Positions 7,523 to 18,027 of a stretch of DNA of 64,000 bases are shown here, piece by piece. Position 1 is the first letter of the stretch. The number at the start of each line of letters is the position of its first letter. The notes under the pieces were generated by a model, which made no database searches, was not told the DNA's origin, and saw nothing but the letters and a program-made list of their open reading frames with translations. A program made the translations under genes and the position numbers. The stretch comes from Streptomyces tendae (GTDB taxonomy: Bacteria; Actinomycetota; Actinomycetes; Streptomycetales; Streptomycetaceae): positions 124,001 through 188,000 of the forward strand of contig NZ_BMUY01000013.1 in assembly GCF_014650435.1 (NCBI RefSeq), in the 5' to 3' direction.

Positions 7523-8244
7523 ACCGACTTGCCCCCGTACGGCCCCGAGGGTCCCGACGGATACTGCCCCGGTGCCGGCCACGGATCCGGCTCCGGGTCC
7601 CGGGGCCCGAACAGGCCGGTCAGCCCCAGGTGGACCACCAGCGCCGCGAGCGACCAGGCCAGCAGCGCCCCCTTGGCGCCCAGCTTGAGCGGCGCGGAGA
7701 ACGTCACCCCCTTGCCCACGTCCTTGGCGTGCGCGATCACGTCCTGGGCCGGCCCGAGCCACACCCCGAGCCGCCAGGCCAGCAGCGACCCGAGCAGACC
7801 GCCGGCGCACAGGGCCACCACCAGCGGCACGCCACCGCGCCGCCGCAGCAGGAAGACCACGACCCCGCTGAGCGCCCCGAACGCCAGCGCGAGCAGCGTG
7901 AACGTTCCGTCCACGCCGATCGCCTGCTCGCCCTCGGAGTCCTTGAGGTAGACGACCCAGCTGTCGTTGACCACTTCGCCCACCAGCGGCACGCTCGGCG
8001 CCAGCTTCCACCACAGCACGCCCAGCAGCGCGCCGAAGAGCGCGACCGCCACCGCGGTCACGGCGGCCTGTCGCACTTCGGTCAGCATCCCGGGGCCGTC
8101 CTGTTCGCCGTGCGTGCCGTAGGGGTCGTGAGAACCGCCGGACGCGGCTCCCACCGCGTGTGCGCCGGCGGGCGGCGGCACCGGCCCGCCCTGGTACGAC
8201 GGGCGTTCGTTCGGCGGCGGTGGCGGAGTCAAGGGTGCGGTCAC
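7519..8244 (-). CDS. Small integral membrane protein (DUF2567-like)
   Basis: Protein of 241 aa: a Pro/Gly-rich cytosolic N-terminus of about 50 residues, four predicted membrane helices (near AVTAVAVALFGALLGVLWW, FTLLALAFGALSGVVVFLL, PLVVALCAGGLLGSLLAW, LLAWSLAALVVHLGLTGLF) and a Pro-rich tail. The motif LWWKLAPSVPLV after the first helix resembles the actinobacterial DUF2567 family. Function unknown. GTG 8244 is the start; the TAG stop at 7521-7519 shares CTAG with the stop of the converging bL37-like gene, so the two have no spacer and no terminator between them. Confidence 0.75.
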   Translation of the reverse strand: MTAPLTPPPPPNERPSYQGGPVPPPAGAHAVGAASGGSHDPYGTHGEQDGPGMLTEVRQAAVTAVAVALFGALLGVLWWKLAPSVPLVGEVVNDSWVVYLKDSEGEQAIGVDGTFTLLALAFGALSGVVVFLLRRRGGVPLVVALCAGGLLGSLLAWRLGVWLGPAQDVIAHAKDVGKGVTFSAPLKLGAKGALLAWSLAALVVHLGLTGLFGPRDPEPDPWPAPGQYPSGPSGPYGGKSV

Positions 8245-8278
8245 CGTGCCATCGTGCCAAACCCGGCTGTGCGGCGCG

Positions 8279-9210
8279 TCACCGGACGGCGGCCCGGCGG
8301 TACGCCCAGGTGGCCACGGCCAGCGAGATCACCCCGACCGCGGCGCACACCGCGAGGTCGCCGAGGACGAAGCCCCAGTCGGGCCGCTCGCCGAAGGTGC
8401 GCGCGAATGCCTCCACGCCGTACGTGGACGGCAGCAGGTCCCGGGCCAGGCGGACCACCTGCGGCATCCGTTCCGGGGGCAGCACGCCGAGCAGCAGGGC
8501 CGCCGACATGCCGAGCTGGCCGAGGAGCGTGGCGAACTCGGGCCGGGGTGCGAGCAGCCCCAGCGCCGCGCCCAGCCCCGCGAGGGCGGCGCCCGCCAGC
8601 GGGATCACGGCCACCAGCACCCACAGATGGGTCATCGGCAGCCCGAACAGCAGGCATCCGAACACCGCCGTGACCACGGTCCCGGGCACGGTGAAGGACG
8701 CGTACGCGCCCGCCGCGCCCAGCACCACCGCGGCGGGCGGCACCGGCAGCGTCGCGTAGTGGTCGAGGCCGCCGCTCCCGCGCAGCTGGCCGAAGTACTG
8801 GGCGAGGAGGTTCAGCGCGACGAAGGCCACGACGAGCACCGCGGACCCGGCGACCACGGCCCGCGCCTCGCCGCCGCCATCCACGACGCCGCGCATCAGG
8901 ATCATGATGCCGATCGACTGGAAGGTCGCCACGAACAGCAGCGGGATGCGCGCGACCCGCGCCCGGGACAGCTGCGCCCGGTACACGGCCACCAGGGAGG
9001 GCCACAGCCGTGCCCTGGGCCCCAGCTCGGCCGGTCCTGCCACGCGCTGCCCCTCGGCTGCCGGGGCGGCGCCCCGCAGGGCATCGGCGGGTACGACACT
9101 CACGTCGCGCAGCTCCCCTTCGCTCGGGTCGTTCGAAGCGGTCGCCCCGGCGGGGACGGCCGCCCCGACGGGTACGGATGCGGCGGCCGGTGTGCTCACC
9201 GCTCGCGTGC

Positions 9211-9214
<4 letters not shown>
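8279..9214 (-). CDS. ABC-2 type transporter permease
   Basis: Membrane subunit of an ABC exporter, 311 aa. After an Ala/Pro-rich cytosolic N-terminus of about 85 residues there are six predicted helices of ABC-2 type (for example IPLLFVATFQSIGIMILM, AVVAGSAVLVVAFVALNLL, LWVLVAVIPLAGAALAGLG). A conserved late segment RLARDLLPSTYGVEAF precedes the final helix. The GTG at 9214 overlaps the ATPase stop (GTGA), so both subunits are translated together in a two-gene operon. Substrate unknown; related pairs export drugs or lipids. Confidence 0.88.
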
Positions 9215-10230
<1,016 letters not shown>

Positions 10231-10331
10231 AAGGGACGAGAGTACGGGGTCACTCGCCCCGGCCCGCTCCCGGGTCCGCCCATAAGTGTCGATTCAGCAG
10301 CAGTCGCTCCGGTCGGGTACGCCGGGGCGTC

Positions 10332-11555
10332 TCACTCGGCGGCGGGCGTGCGTTCGGTCGCCGTACGGACGTCGATCTCCCGCCAGAACCCGGCGCGGAT
10401 GGCGTACCGGTCGTGCTCGTCGATCTGGTCGTCCTTGTGCGCGAGCAGCCCGAACCGGGCCGCGTAACGCAGCAGCTCCCCGTCGACGCGGTGCGGGATG
10501 CGCGGGTACATCCCGGACAGTTTCTGCAGGTGGGCGTGGTCGCCGAGGCGTTCGAGCCAGCGCCGGGCGAAGACCTGTCCCACCTCGTACGGGTCGCCGC
10601 CGACCGTGGTGATGTCCTCCTCGCGGTCGGCCCAGCGCTGCTCGGCGGTGGTGAGCTGGGCCAGCGTCGGCAGCGAGGCGGCCTCGGCGGGCTCGGCGGC
10701 GGGCCGGTCGACCCAGCCCTTGTCGGAGGACCAGCGCAGGGTGGCGTTGGTGGCGTTGGCCTGCTGCGGGGCCGGGTGGGGGGCGCCGGGGGCGCGCAGG
10801 GCGGCGAGGTCCTTGGGGGTGGGGACGCCCTTGGCGGGCGGTACCCGTTCCTCGGTGCCGGTCGGTCCCGCGGCGGCCGTGGTGGGGTGTTCGGGCGCCT
10901 CGGCGGGCCGCTGGGCGGCCGACAGGGCGGACTCGGGCAGCGGCGCGGAGAGGATCGCGGCGATCTCGGGGCGGGGCACGGGCGGCGGCGCGCAGATGCC
11001 GCCGAATTCCTTGGCGCGTACCGCCTTCGTGATCCACGTACGGTCCAGGACCCGGCGTTCGTCGGCCTCGGCGACCAGGTCCTCGGACTGGTTGTAGTCG
11101 CCGTCGGCGGCCTGTACGGCCCACAGGTGGACGGCGACGCCGTGTTCCTTGGCGGCCATCATGCCGGGCAGCAGGTCGCCGTCGCCGGTCACCAGGACCA
11201 CGTCGGAGCAGGCGCGGTTGCGGGCCAGCTCGGTCAGTTCGGCGTGCATGGCGGCGTCCACGCCCTTCTGCGCCCACCGTCCGTCACTGCGCGTGAGGGC
11301 GCCCAGCCGGACGGTGACCCGGGGCATCACGCGCAACCGCCGGTGTTCGGGCTGCGGGACGCGGTCCGGGGCGCCGTCGAACCAGTAGATGCGCAGCAGG
11401 GGCTGCTGCGTGTCGGACTCGGCACGGTCGCGCAACCCCTGGATGAGGGCGGCGTGGTCGACGGTGATGCGCGAGCGCGAGGGCTCTCCCGCCAGGAGAC
11501 TCGCGGCGGCCCCCAGCAGATACCCGGCGTCCACCAGGACGATGCAGCGGTCCAC
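10332..11555 (-). CDS. NYN-domain (PIN-like) putative ribonuclease
   Basis: Protein of 407 aa. Residues 1-180 form a NYN domain with the acidic motifs expected of a PIN-like metal-dependent nuclease: CIVLVDAGYLLG at the start, and SDVVLVTGDGDLLPGMMAA further on. A Pro/Ala-rich linker (about 190-270) leads to a C-terminal domain with DPYEVGQVFARRWLERLGD. I choose GTG 11555 (MDRCIVLVDAG) since GAGG lies 9 nt upstream; GTG 11564 is also possible. It is monocistronic, converging on nothing. Likely acts on RNA, but no partner is visible. Confidence 0.85.
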   Translation of the reverse strand: MDRCIVLVDAGYLLGAAASLLAGEPSRSRITVDHAALIQGLRDRAESDTQQPLLRIYWFDGAPDRVPQPEHRRLRVMPRVTVRLGALTRSDGRWAQKGVDAAMHAELTELARNRACSDVVLVTGDGDLLPGMMAAKEHGVAVHLWAVQAADGDYNQSEDLVAEADERRVLDRTWITKAVRAKEFGGICAPPPVPRPEIAAILSAPLPESALSAAQRPAEAPEHPTTAAAGPTGTEERVPPAKGVPTPKDLAALRAPGAPHPAPQQANATNATLRWSSDKGWVDRPAAEPAEAASLPTLAQLTTAEQRWADREEDITTVGGDPYEVGQVFARRWLERLGDHAHLQKLSGMYPRIPHRVDGELLRYAARFGLLAHKDDQIDEHDRYAIRAGFWREIDVRTATERTPAAE

Positions 11556-11779
11556 GCGATCCACCCTCTTTCCGGGAGGTTTGCTTCGGGCTTCCTTCGA
11601 GTCTGCCCGACCGCGCGGAGGTTAACGGCCCGAACTCGATCTTCGGCGTGGCGTTTCCGCGCCCCGCGCTCCGTCGAGCCGCGTCACGGACGGTAATTGC
11701 CCGATATGCGTTCTTTGTTGGGCTGTGTGAATCTGGATCCGGCCCTGGCCCCTAGATCCCCCTCAGGAGGTAGATCACC

Positions 11780-11947
11780 ATGGCCAAGAACAAGAACAAC
11801 CGTGATCGTAAGCAGCCCCGCGCCGAGCGCTCCCCGCAGACCGCCGAGTCGGCCGTCCTGGACCGCGAGGAGCAGCACTCCCCGCAGCTGACGACGCCCG
11901 GCGACGCGGCCGCCCGCAAGCGGAACAAGCGCTTCGGCCACAACTGA
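11780..11947 (+). CDS. Conserved small hydrophilic protein, 55 aa
   Basis: A 55-codon gene with an excellent ribosome-binding site (AGGAGG at 11765-11770, 9 nt before ATG). The product is highly charged: Lys/Arg/Asn-rich start MAKNKNNRDRKQPR, an acidic Gln/Ser-rich middle and a basic end RKRNKRFGHN. I recall similar small proteins upstream of dnaE in other Streptomyces. No membrane segment or signal, and function unknown. A strong terminator follows 37 bp after the stop, supporting a genuine monocistronic gene. Confidence 0.75.
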   Translation: MAKNKNNRDRKQPRAERSPQTAESAVLDREEQHSPQLTTPGDAAARKRNKRFGHN

Positions 11948-11983
11948 CATCCGCGGTACGGGCCGTCGCGGCCCCCGCACGAC

Positions 11984-12016
11984 GAGGGGCGCACCCGGCA
12001 GCCGGGTGCGCCCCTC
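11984..12016. terminator. Bidirectional hairpin between small gene and dnaE
   Basis: A perfect 16-bp inverted repeat (arms 11984-11999 and 12001-12016, core GGGGCGCACCCGG) lies between two convergent genes, 37 bp after the small gene and 31 bp beyond the dnaE stop. There is no U-tract, as is common in Streptomyces. Confidence 0.85.
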
Positions 12017-12046
12017 GCCCGTTCCTTCCGAGTCCCCCGAGCCCGC

Positions 12047-15000
12047 TCAGCCCGCCAGGCAGGACGGCCCGAGCAGCACCTTCAGGTCGCCGAAGAGCGC
12101 CGGATCGGGCTTCACCCGGTGCCGGTCCAGGCGCAGCACCGTCGTCTTCGTCGGCCCCTGGAGCTTGATCCGCACCTCGCTGTCGCCCCGGTGGTGGGTG
12201 AGGATCTCCCCGAGCCTGCTGACCATCGGCGGGGTGATGCGGGTCGCCGGGATGGTGAGGACGACGGGGGCGTTGGTCCCCGCGTTGGACAGGTCGGGGA
12301 TCATCAGCTCCATCGCGACCAGCCTGGGGATGTCCTCCCGCTTGTCGAGGCGTCCCTTGACGAACACCACGGCGTCCTCGACGAGTTGCGTGGACACCAG
12401 CTGGTAGGTCGCCGGGAAGAACATGCACTCCAGCGAGCCGGCCAAGTCCTCGACGGTGGCGATGGCCCAGGCGTTGCCCTGTTTGGTCATCTTGCGCTGG
12501 AGGCCCGAGATGATGCCGCCGATGGTGACGACCGCGCCGTCTCCGAAGTCGCCGCCGGTGAGCTGGGAGATGCCCGCGTCGGCCTTGTCGGACAGCACGT
12601 GCTCCAGGCCGAAGAGCGGGTGGTCGGAGACGTAGAGGCCGAGCATCTCCCGCTCCTGGGCGAGGAGGTAGGTCTTGTCCCACTCGTCCTCGCCGAAGAC
12701 CACGTCGAGTCCGAAGCCGGGCTCGTCGTTCTGCTCGTCGCCCATGCCGCCGAAGAGGTCGAACTGGCCCTCGGCCTCCTTGCGCTTGACCGCGACCACG
12801 TTGTCGATCATCGGTTCGTACTGCGCGGTGAGGCCCTTGCGGGTGTGCCCCATCTCGTCGAAGGCGCCGGCCTTGATCAGCGACTCCGTCGTCCGCTTGT
12901 TGCAGACGACCGCCTCCACCTTGTCCAGGTAGTCGGGGAAGGACGCGTACTTCCCCTTGGCCTTGCGGCACTTGATGATCGACTCGACGACGTTGGTGCC
13001 GACGTTGCGCACGGCGGAGAGGCCGAAGAGGATCACGTCGTCGCCCTGGGCGGCGAAGTTCGACATGGACTCGTTGACGTTGGGCGGCAGCACCTTGATG
13101 CCCATGCGCCGGCACTCGTTCAGATAGACGGCCGACTTGTCCTTGTCGTCCTTGACCGAGGTGAGCAGGGCGGCCATGTACTCGGCCGGGTAGTTCGCCT
13201 TCAGGTAGCCGGTCCAGTACGAGACCAGGCCGTACGCGGCCGAGTGCGCCTTGTTGAAGGCGTAGCCGGCGAAGGGGACCAGCACGTCCCACAGGGCCTG
13301 GATGGCCTCGTCGCTGTAGCCGTTCTTCCTGGCTCCGGCCTGGAAGAGGACGAAGTTCTTCGCCAGTTCGTCGGGCTTCTTCTTGCCCATCACGCGGCGC
13401 AGGATGTCGGCCTCGCCGAGCGAGTAGCCCGCGATGATCTGGGCGGCCTTCTGCACCTGCTCCTGGTAGACGATCAGGCCGTAGGTGACCGCGAGGACCT
13501 CCTGGAGGGGCTCCTCCAGCTCCTTGTGGATCGGCGTGATCTCCTGGAGGCCGTTCTTGCGCAGCGCGTAGTTGGTGTGCGAGTCCATGCCCATCGGGCC
13601 GGGCCGGTAGAGCGCGGAGACGGCGGAGATGTCCTCGAAGTTGTCGGGCTTCATCAGCCGCAGCAGGGAGCGCATGGGGCCGCCGTCGAACTGGAAGACG
13701 CCCAGCGTGTCGCCGCGCTGCAGCAGTTCGAAGGTCTTGGGGTCGTCCAGCGGGAGCGACAGCAGGTCGAGGTCGATGCCCTTGTTGGACTTCACCATCT
13801 TGACGGCGTCGTCCATGATCGTGAGGTTGCGCAGGCCGAGGAAGTCCATCTTCAGCAGGCCCAGCGACTCGCACTGCGGGTAGTCCCACTGCGTGATGGT
13901 GACGCCGTCGGTGTGCCGGACCCAGATCGGGGCGTGGTCGACGATGGGCTCGCTGGACATGATCACGCCGGCCGCGTGCACGCCCATCTGCCGGACCAGG
14001 CCCTCGACGCCCTTGGCGGTGTCGATGACCTTCTTGACGTCCGGCTCGCTCTCGTACATCGAGCGGATCTCGCCGGCCTCGCTGTAGCGCGGGTGGGTCG
14101 GGTCGGTGATGCCGTTGAGGTCGATGCCCTTGCCGAGGACGTCGGCGGGCATGGCCTTGGTGAGCCGGTCGCCCATCGCGTACGGGTAGCCCAGCACGCG
14201 CGCGGAGTCCTTGATGGCGTTCTTCGCCTTGATCTTGCCGTAGGTGCCGATCATGGCGACCTTGTCGGCGCCGTACTTCTCGGTCACGTACCTGATCACC
14301 TCGACGCGCCTGCGCTCGTCGAAGTCGATGTCGACGTCGGGCATGGAGACGCGCTCGGGGTTGAGGAACCGCTCGAAGATCAGGCCGTGCGGGATGGGGT
14401 CGAGGTCGGTGATGCCCATCGCGTACGCCACGATCGAACCGGCCGCGGAGCCTCGGCCGGGGCCGACCGCGATGCCCTGGTTCTTGGCCCACATGATGAA
14501 GTCGGCGACCACCAGGAAGTACCCCGGGAACCCCATCTGGATGATGACGTCCATCTCGTACTCGGCCTGCTTCTGGCGGTCCTCGGGGACCTGGCCCGAG
14601 AAGCGGCGTTCCATGCCGCGGCGGACCTCCTCCTGGAACCAGGTGATCTCCGTGAAGCCCTCGGGGATGTCGAACTTCGGCATGAGGTCGCGCTTCTCGA
14701 ACATGCCGGTCGTGTCGATCATCTCGGCGATCAGGCGCGTGTTGGCGCAGCCCTCCTGCCAGGCGTCGGAGGAGTCGATGGCGTACATCTCGTCCGTCGA
14801 CTTCAGGTAGTAGCCGGTGCCGTCGAAGCGGAAGCGGTCCGGGTCGGAGAGGTTCTTGCCGGTCTGGATGCACAGCAGGGCGTCGTGGGCGGTCGCCTCG
14901 TGCGCGTAGGTGTAGTGCGAGTCGTTCGTCACCAGCGGCGGGATGCCGAGCTTCTTGCCGATCTCCAGGAGCCCGTCGCGGACCCGGTGCTCGATCTCGA

Positions 15001-15586
15001 TGCCGTGGTCCATCAGCTCCAGGAAGTACCGGTCCTTGCCGAAGATGTCCTGGTAGTCGGCGGCGGCCTTCAGGGCCTCGTCGAAGTGGCCGAGGCGCAG
15101 CCGGGTCTGCACCTCGCCGGAGGGGCAGCCGGTGGAGGCGACGATGCCCTCGGACCACTGGCTGATGGTCTCCTTGTCCATCCGCGGCCACTTCTGCAGC
15201 CAGCCCTCGGCGTACGCGTCGGAGGAGAGGCGGAAGAGGTTGTGCAGACCCTTGCTGTTCGTCGCCCACATGGTCTTGTGGGTGTAACCACCGGAACCGG
15301 ACACATCGTCCCGCTTCTGGTGCGGCTGGCCCCACTGGATCTTGCGCTTGTTGCGCCGGGACTCGGGCGCGACGTACGCCTCGATCCCGATGATCGGGGT
15401 GACTCCGGCCTTCTTCGCGGAGTGGAAGAAGTCGTACGCCCCGTGCAGGTTGCCGTGGTCGGACATGGCGATGTGCGACATGCCCATCTCGTTGCACGCG
15501 TCGAACATGTCCTTGAGCCGCGCGGCACCGTCCAGCAGCGAGTACTGGGTGTGGACGTGCAGGTGCGTGAACGGCGGCTTTGACAC
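12047..15586 (-). CDS. dnaE: DNA polymerase III alpha subunit
   Basis: Replicative C-family polymerase, 1179 aa. It begins with a PHP domain (THLHVHTQYSLLDG, AMSDHGNLHG, HYTYAHEA), then the polymerase core with the catalytic acidic motif PDVDIDFD and the palm region GPGRGSAAGS, a helix-hairpin-helix/beta-binding part, and a C-terminal OB fold. PHP metal ligands look intact, so intrinsic proofreading is possible. GTG 15586 has AGGAGG just upstream and gives the known length; the longer open frame upstream is promoter sequence. Single gene, ended by the hairpin at 11984-12016. Confidence 0.97.
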   Translation of the reverse strand: MSKPPFTHLHVHTQYSLLDGAARLKDMFDACNEMGMSHIAMSDHGNLHGAYDFFHSAKKAGVTPIIGIEAYVAPESRRNKRKIQWGQPHQKRDDVSGSGGYTHKTMWATNSKGLHNLFRLSSDAYAEGWLQKWPRMDKETISQWSEGIVASTGCPSGEVQTRLRLGHFDEALKAAADYQDIFGKDRYFLELMDHGIEIEHRVRDGLLEIGKKLGIPPLVTNDSHYTYAHEATAHDALLCIQTGKNLSDPDRFRFDGTGYYLKSTDEMYAIDSSDAWQEGCANTRLIAEMIDTTGMFEKRDLMPKFDIPEGFTEITWFQEEVRRGMERRFSGQVPEDRQKQAEYEMDVIIQMGFPGYFLVVADFIMWAKNQGIAVGPGRGSAAGSIVAYAMGITDLDPIPHGLIFERFLNPERVSMPDVDIDFDERRRVEVIRYVTEKYGADKVAMIGTYGKIKAKNAIKDSARVLGYPYAMGDRLTKAMPADVLGKGIDLNGITDPTHPRYSEAGEIRSMYESEPDVKKVIDTAKGVEGLVRQMGVHAAGVIMSSEPIVDHAPIWVRHTDGVTITQWDYPQCESLGLLKMDFLGLRNLTIMDDAVKMVKSNKGIDLDLLSLPLDDPKTFELLQRGDTLGVFQFDGGPMRSLLRLMKPDNFEDISAVSALYRPGPMGMDSHTNYALRKNGLQEITPIHKELEEPLQEVLAVTYGLIVYQEQVQKAAQIIAGYSLGEADILRRVMGKKKPDELAKNFVLFQAGARKNGYSDEAIQALWDVLVPFAGYAFNKAHSAAYGLVSYWTGYLKANYPAEYMAALLTSVKDDKDKSAVYLNECRRMGIKVLPPNVNESMSNFAAQGDDVILFGLSAVRNVGTNVVESIIKCRKAKGKYASFPDYLDKVEAVVCNKRTTESLIKAGAFDEMGHTRKGLTAQYEPMIDNVVAVKRKEAEGQFDLFGGMGDEQNDEPGFGLDVVFGEDEWDKTYLLAQEREMLGLYVSDHPLFGLEHVLSDKADAGISQLTGGDFGDGAVVTIGGIISGLQRKMTKQGNAWAIATVEDLAGSLECMFFPATYQLVSTQLVEDAVVFVKGRLDKREDIPRLVAMELMIPDLSNAGTNAPVVLTIPATRITPPMVSRLGEILTHHRGDSEVRIKLQGPTKTTVLRLDRHRVKPDPALFGDLKVLLGPSCLAG

Positions 15587-15788
15587 GTGCGGCCTCCTGG
15601 GAAAACTGGGGACGACTGGCGGCGGTCGATCCGGGGGGTCAGCGTCGAAGTCTATGCCTCTGCACTGACACTCCGAGGGCCACCACGCGTACCTTCTGGG
15701 GCGGGCACTCCCGCACCCCTTCGAACGTTGGCCCGAGTGGAGATCCGCTCCATCCGTGAGGCACCACCCGCACCAGGAGGCACCAGGC

Positions 15789-17129
15789 ATGTCGGTCCCG
15801 CAGCTCAACGAGGAGCACCGCGGCGAGGAGATCCTCGCCGTCTTCGACACCGCCTTCGGCCAGCTGCTGGCCGCGGATCCCGCGGCGTTCCGGGTGAAGT
15901 TCCGGAAGATGGCGGCCTCCGCCTTCGCGTTCTACCGCGGCACCGCGGGTCTCTTTTACCGCGATTTGACCGAGGATCCGGACTTCGGTGATCAGCACGG
16001 CGGCGCCTACCTGGACGAGCGGACCTCCCGGGTGTGGATCCACGGCGACCTCCACGCGGAGAACTTCGGCACGTACATGGACTCCACCGGCCGGCTGATC
16101 TTCAACGTCAACGACTTCGACGAGGCCTACGTCGGCCCCTTCACCTGGGACCTCAAGCGCTTCGCCGCCTCCGTCGCGCTGATCGGGTACGCGAAGGCGT
16201 TCAGCGACGACCAGATCACCGAGCTGGTGCGGGTGTACGCGGGCGCGTACCGCGAGCGGATCCACGCCCTGGCCACCGGCGCCAAGAGCGACGAGGTGCC
16301 GCCCTTCACGCTGGACACCGCGGAGGGCCCGCTGCTCGGCGCGCTGCGGATGGCCCGCTCGCTGACCCGCTTCGGGCTGCTGGACTCGATGACCGAGATC
16401 CGTGACTTCGAGCGCCGCTTCGCCCCCGGCGGCGGCTCCATCGAGCTGGACGCCGCCACGCGCTACAAGGTGCTCGCGGCCTTCGACGGCTACCTGGAGA
16501 CGCTCCCCGAGTCCTCCCTGGCCCGCCCGGACTCCTACCGGGTGAAGGACGTCGTCGGCCGCCGGGGCATCGGCATCGGCTCGGCCGGCCTGCCCTCGTA
16601 CAACATCCTGCTGGAGGGCAACAGCGACGCGTTGGAGAACGACGTCGTGATCTACATCAAGCAGGCCCAGACCCCGGCCGTCTCCCGTCACATCACCGAC
16701 CAGGCCATCCGGGACTACTTCCAGCACGAGGGCCACCGCACGGTGATCTCCCAGCGCGCCCTCCAGGCGCACGCCGACCCGTGGCTGGGCTGGACCGAGC
16801 TGGACGGCGCCGGACAGCTGGTCGCCGAGGTCTCGCCGTACGCGGTCGACCTGGACTGGGGCGACATCGACGACCCGGAGGAGATCGCCGAGGTCGTCGC
16901 CGACCTGGGCCGGGCCACCGCGACCATGCACGCGGCGGCCGACGACCAGTCCGGGGAGTCCCTGGTGCCGTTCTCCACCGAGCGGGCCATCGACGCGGCG
17001 ATCGCGGCCGACGAGGAGGGCTTCGCGCCCCTGCTGGTCGACTTCGCGCACCGCTACGGCGCACGCGCGCGCGGTGACCACCAGACCTTCGTCGACCTGT
17101 TCCGCAACGGCCGGATCCCGGGTCTGTGA
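15789..17129 (+). CDS. DUF2252 family protein
   Basis: Cytosolic protein of 446 aa with a kinase-like (aminoglycoside-phosphotransferase) flavour: VWIHGDLHAENFGTYMD and FNVNDFDEAYVGPFTWDLK look like the catalytic and metal-binding loops of that fold, and a late segment GIGSAGLPSYNILLEG may be the nucleotide loop. These are the hallmarks of DUF2252. The biochemical role is unknown. ATG 15789 is set by AGGAGG at 15775-15780. It is divergent from dnaE with a 202-bp spacer in which I found no clear promoter. Confidence 0.85.
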   Translation: MSVPQLNEEHRGEEILAVFDTAFGQLLAADPAAFRVKFRKMAASAFAFYRGTAGLFYRDLTEDPDFGDQHGGAYLDERTSRVWIHGDLHAENFGTYMDSTGRLIFNVNDFDEAYVGPFTWDLKRFAASVALIGYAKAFSDDQITELVRVYAGAYRERIHALATGAKSDEVPPFTLDTAEGPLLGALRMARSLTRFGLLDSMTEIRDFERRFAPGGGSIELDAATRYKVLAAFDGYLETLPESSLARPDSYRVKDVVGRRGIGIGSAGLPSYNILLEGNSDALENDVVIYIKQAQTPAVSRHITDQAIRDYFQHEGHRTVISQRALQAHADPWLGWTELDGAGQLVAEVSPYAVDLDWGDIDDPEEIAEVVADLGRATATMHAAADDQSGESLVPFSTERAIDAAIAADEEGFAPLLVDFAHRYGARARGDHQTFVDLFRNGRIPGL

Positions 17130-17175
17130 CCATTCCGGTTTCGGTAACCGTCGGCTGTCTCACAGGAACCCTTTA

Positions 17176-17195
17176 GGGGTCCCTTACCGGACCCC
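17176..17195 (+). terminator. Small hairpin after the DUF2252 gene
   Basis: GGGGTCC-CTTACC-GGACCCC, a 7-bp stem 46 bp beyond the stop at 17129 and 21 bp before the next start. It may be a weak terminator or a leader hairpin of the following membrane-protein gene. Confidence 0.35.
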
Positions 17196-17216
17196 GTGAC
17201 ACACTCTTCTACTGCT

Positions 17217-17927
17217 ATGGACATATCCGGAACCCCGCTCAGAGCCGTACGCGCGGCGCTGTTCACGGCACTCGCCGTGACCCTCAGCACCGCGTCGCAC
17301 GTGCTGCTGTCCGGGGTTCCGCTGCCGCTGCCCACGGTGGCCGCCGTCGCCGCCGCCGTGTTCCTGATCGCGTACGCCCTGGCCGGGCGGCGCGAGCGCG
17401 GCTTCGGGCGGATCGCCGCCCTGCTGATCCCGCTGGAGCTGGCCGCCGACACGGTCTTCACCACCGGCCAGCACGTCTGCTACGGCCGGGCGGGCGGCCC
17501 GGTCGCGGGCCCGCTGCGCTCGGTCGGCTTCGACGTGCTGTGCGGCGACGGGACCGGCATCCACGCCGGGGTGACCGCGCCGCTGACCCGGGTGACCGGG
17601 GCCGAGACGGACCGGATGGCGTCGGTGCTGGCCCAGGCCGACCCCGGCACCGCCTGGCTGCTGCTCGGCGCGCACGTCGGTGTCGGGCTGCTGGCGGCGG
17701 CCTGGCTGCGGCGCGGCGAGCGGGCGCTGGCCCAGCTGCTCGGCGCGGTGGCCGCGACCACCTTCCGGCCGCTGCTGCTCGCCGTCGCCGCCGTGGGCGT
17801 GCGCCGGGCCCCGGCGGTGCGCCGCCCGGCTCCCCCGGCCCGCCGCGCCGCCGGTGCCCGCGAGCGGATCCTCACGCACTCCCTGGGACGTCGCGGACCG
17901 CCGTGCCCGGTGGCCACCCTCGTCTGA
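17217..17927 (+). CDS. Hypothetical integral membrane protein
   Basis: Protein of 236 aa with about four helices: one near residues 10-35 (ALFTALAVTLSTASHVLL), one at LPTVAAVAAAVFLIAYAL, one at IAALLIPLELAADTVF and one at AWLLLGAHVGVGLLAAAWL, with an Arg/Pro-rich tail. Two Cys occur in the extracellular-looking loop (QHVCYGR, DVLCGDG). Family unknown to me. ATG 17217 is preferred; GTG 17196 is in frame. It precedes the thioredoxin-fold gene by 100 bp, and the Cys pair together with that neighbour hints at a link to extracytoplasmic redox chemistry, which is inference. Confidence 0.7.
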   Translation: MDISGTPLRAVRAALFTALAVTLSTASHVLLSGVPLPLPTVAAVAAAVFLIAYALAGRRERGFGRIAALLIPLELAADTVFTTGQHVCYGRAGGPVAGPLRSVGFDVLCGDGTGIHAGVTAPLTRVTGAETDRMASVLAQADPGTAWLLLGAHVGVGLLAAAWLRRGERALAQLLGAVAATTFRPLLLAVAAVGVRRAPAVRRPAPPARRAAGARERILTHSLGRRGPPCPVATLV

Positions 17928-18027
17928 CCCGGCACCGGCCGAGTCGCACGAGCACACCGAGCACGGCAGTCCCCCCATACGAACTTCCGCACACCCCCGT
18001 GTGCGCGTCCCCGGAGAGATCACCATC

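Noticed and set aside
12119..15583. A 1154-codon open frame on the plus strand opposite dnaE
   Set aside because: It is antisense to a certain gene, rich in His, Val, Gly and Leu as expected of a mirrored high-GC frame, and has no start signal or family motif.
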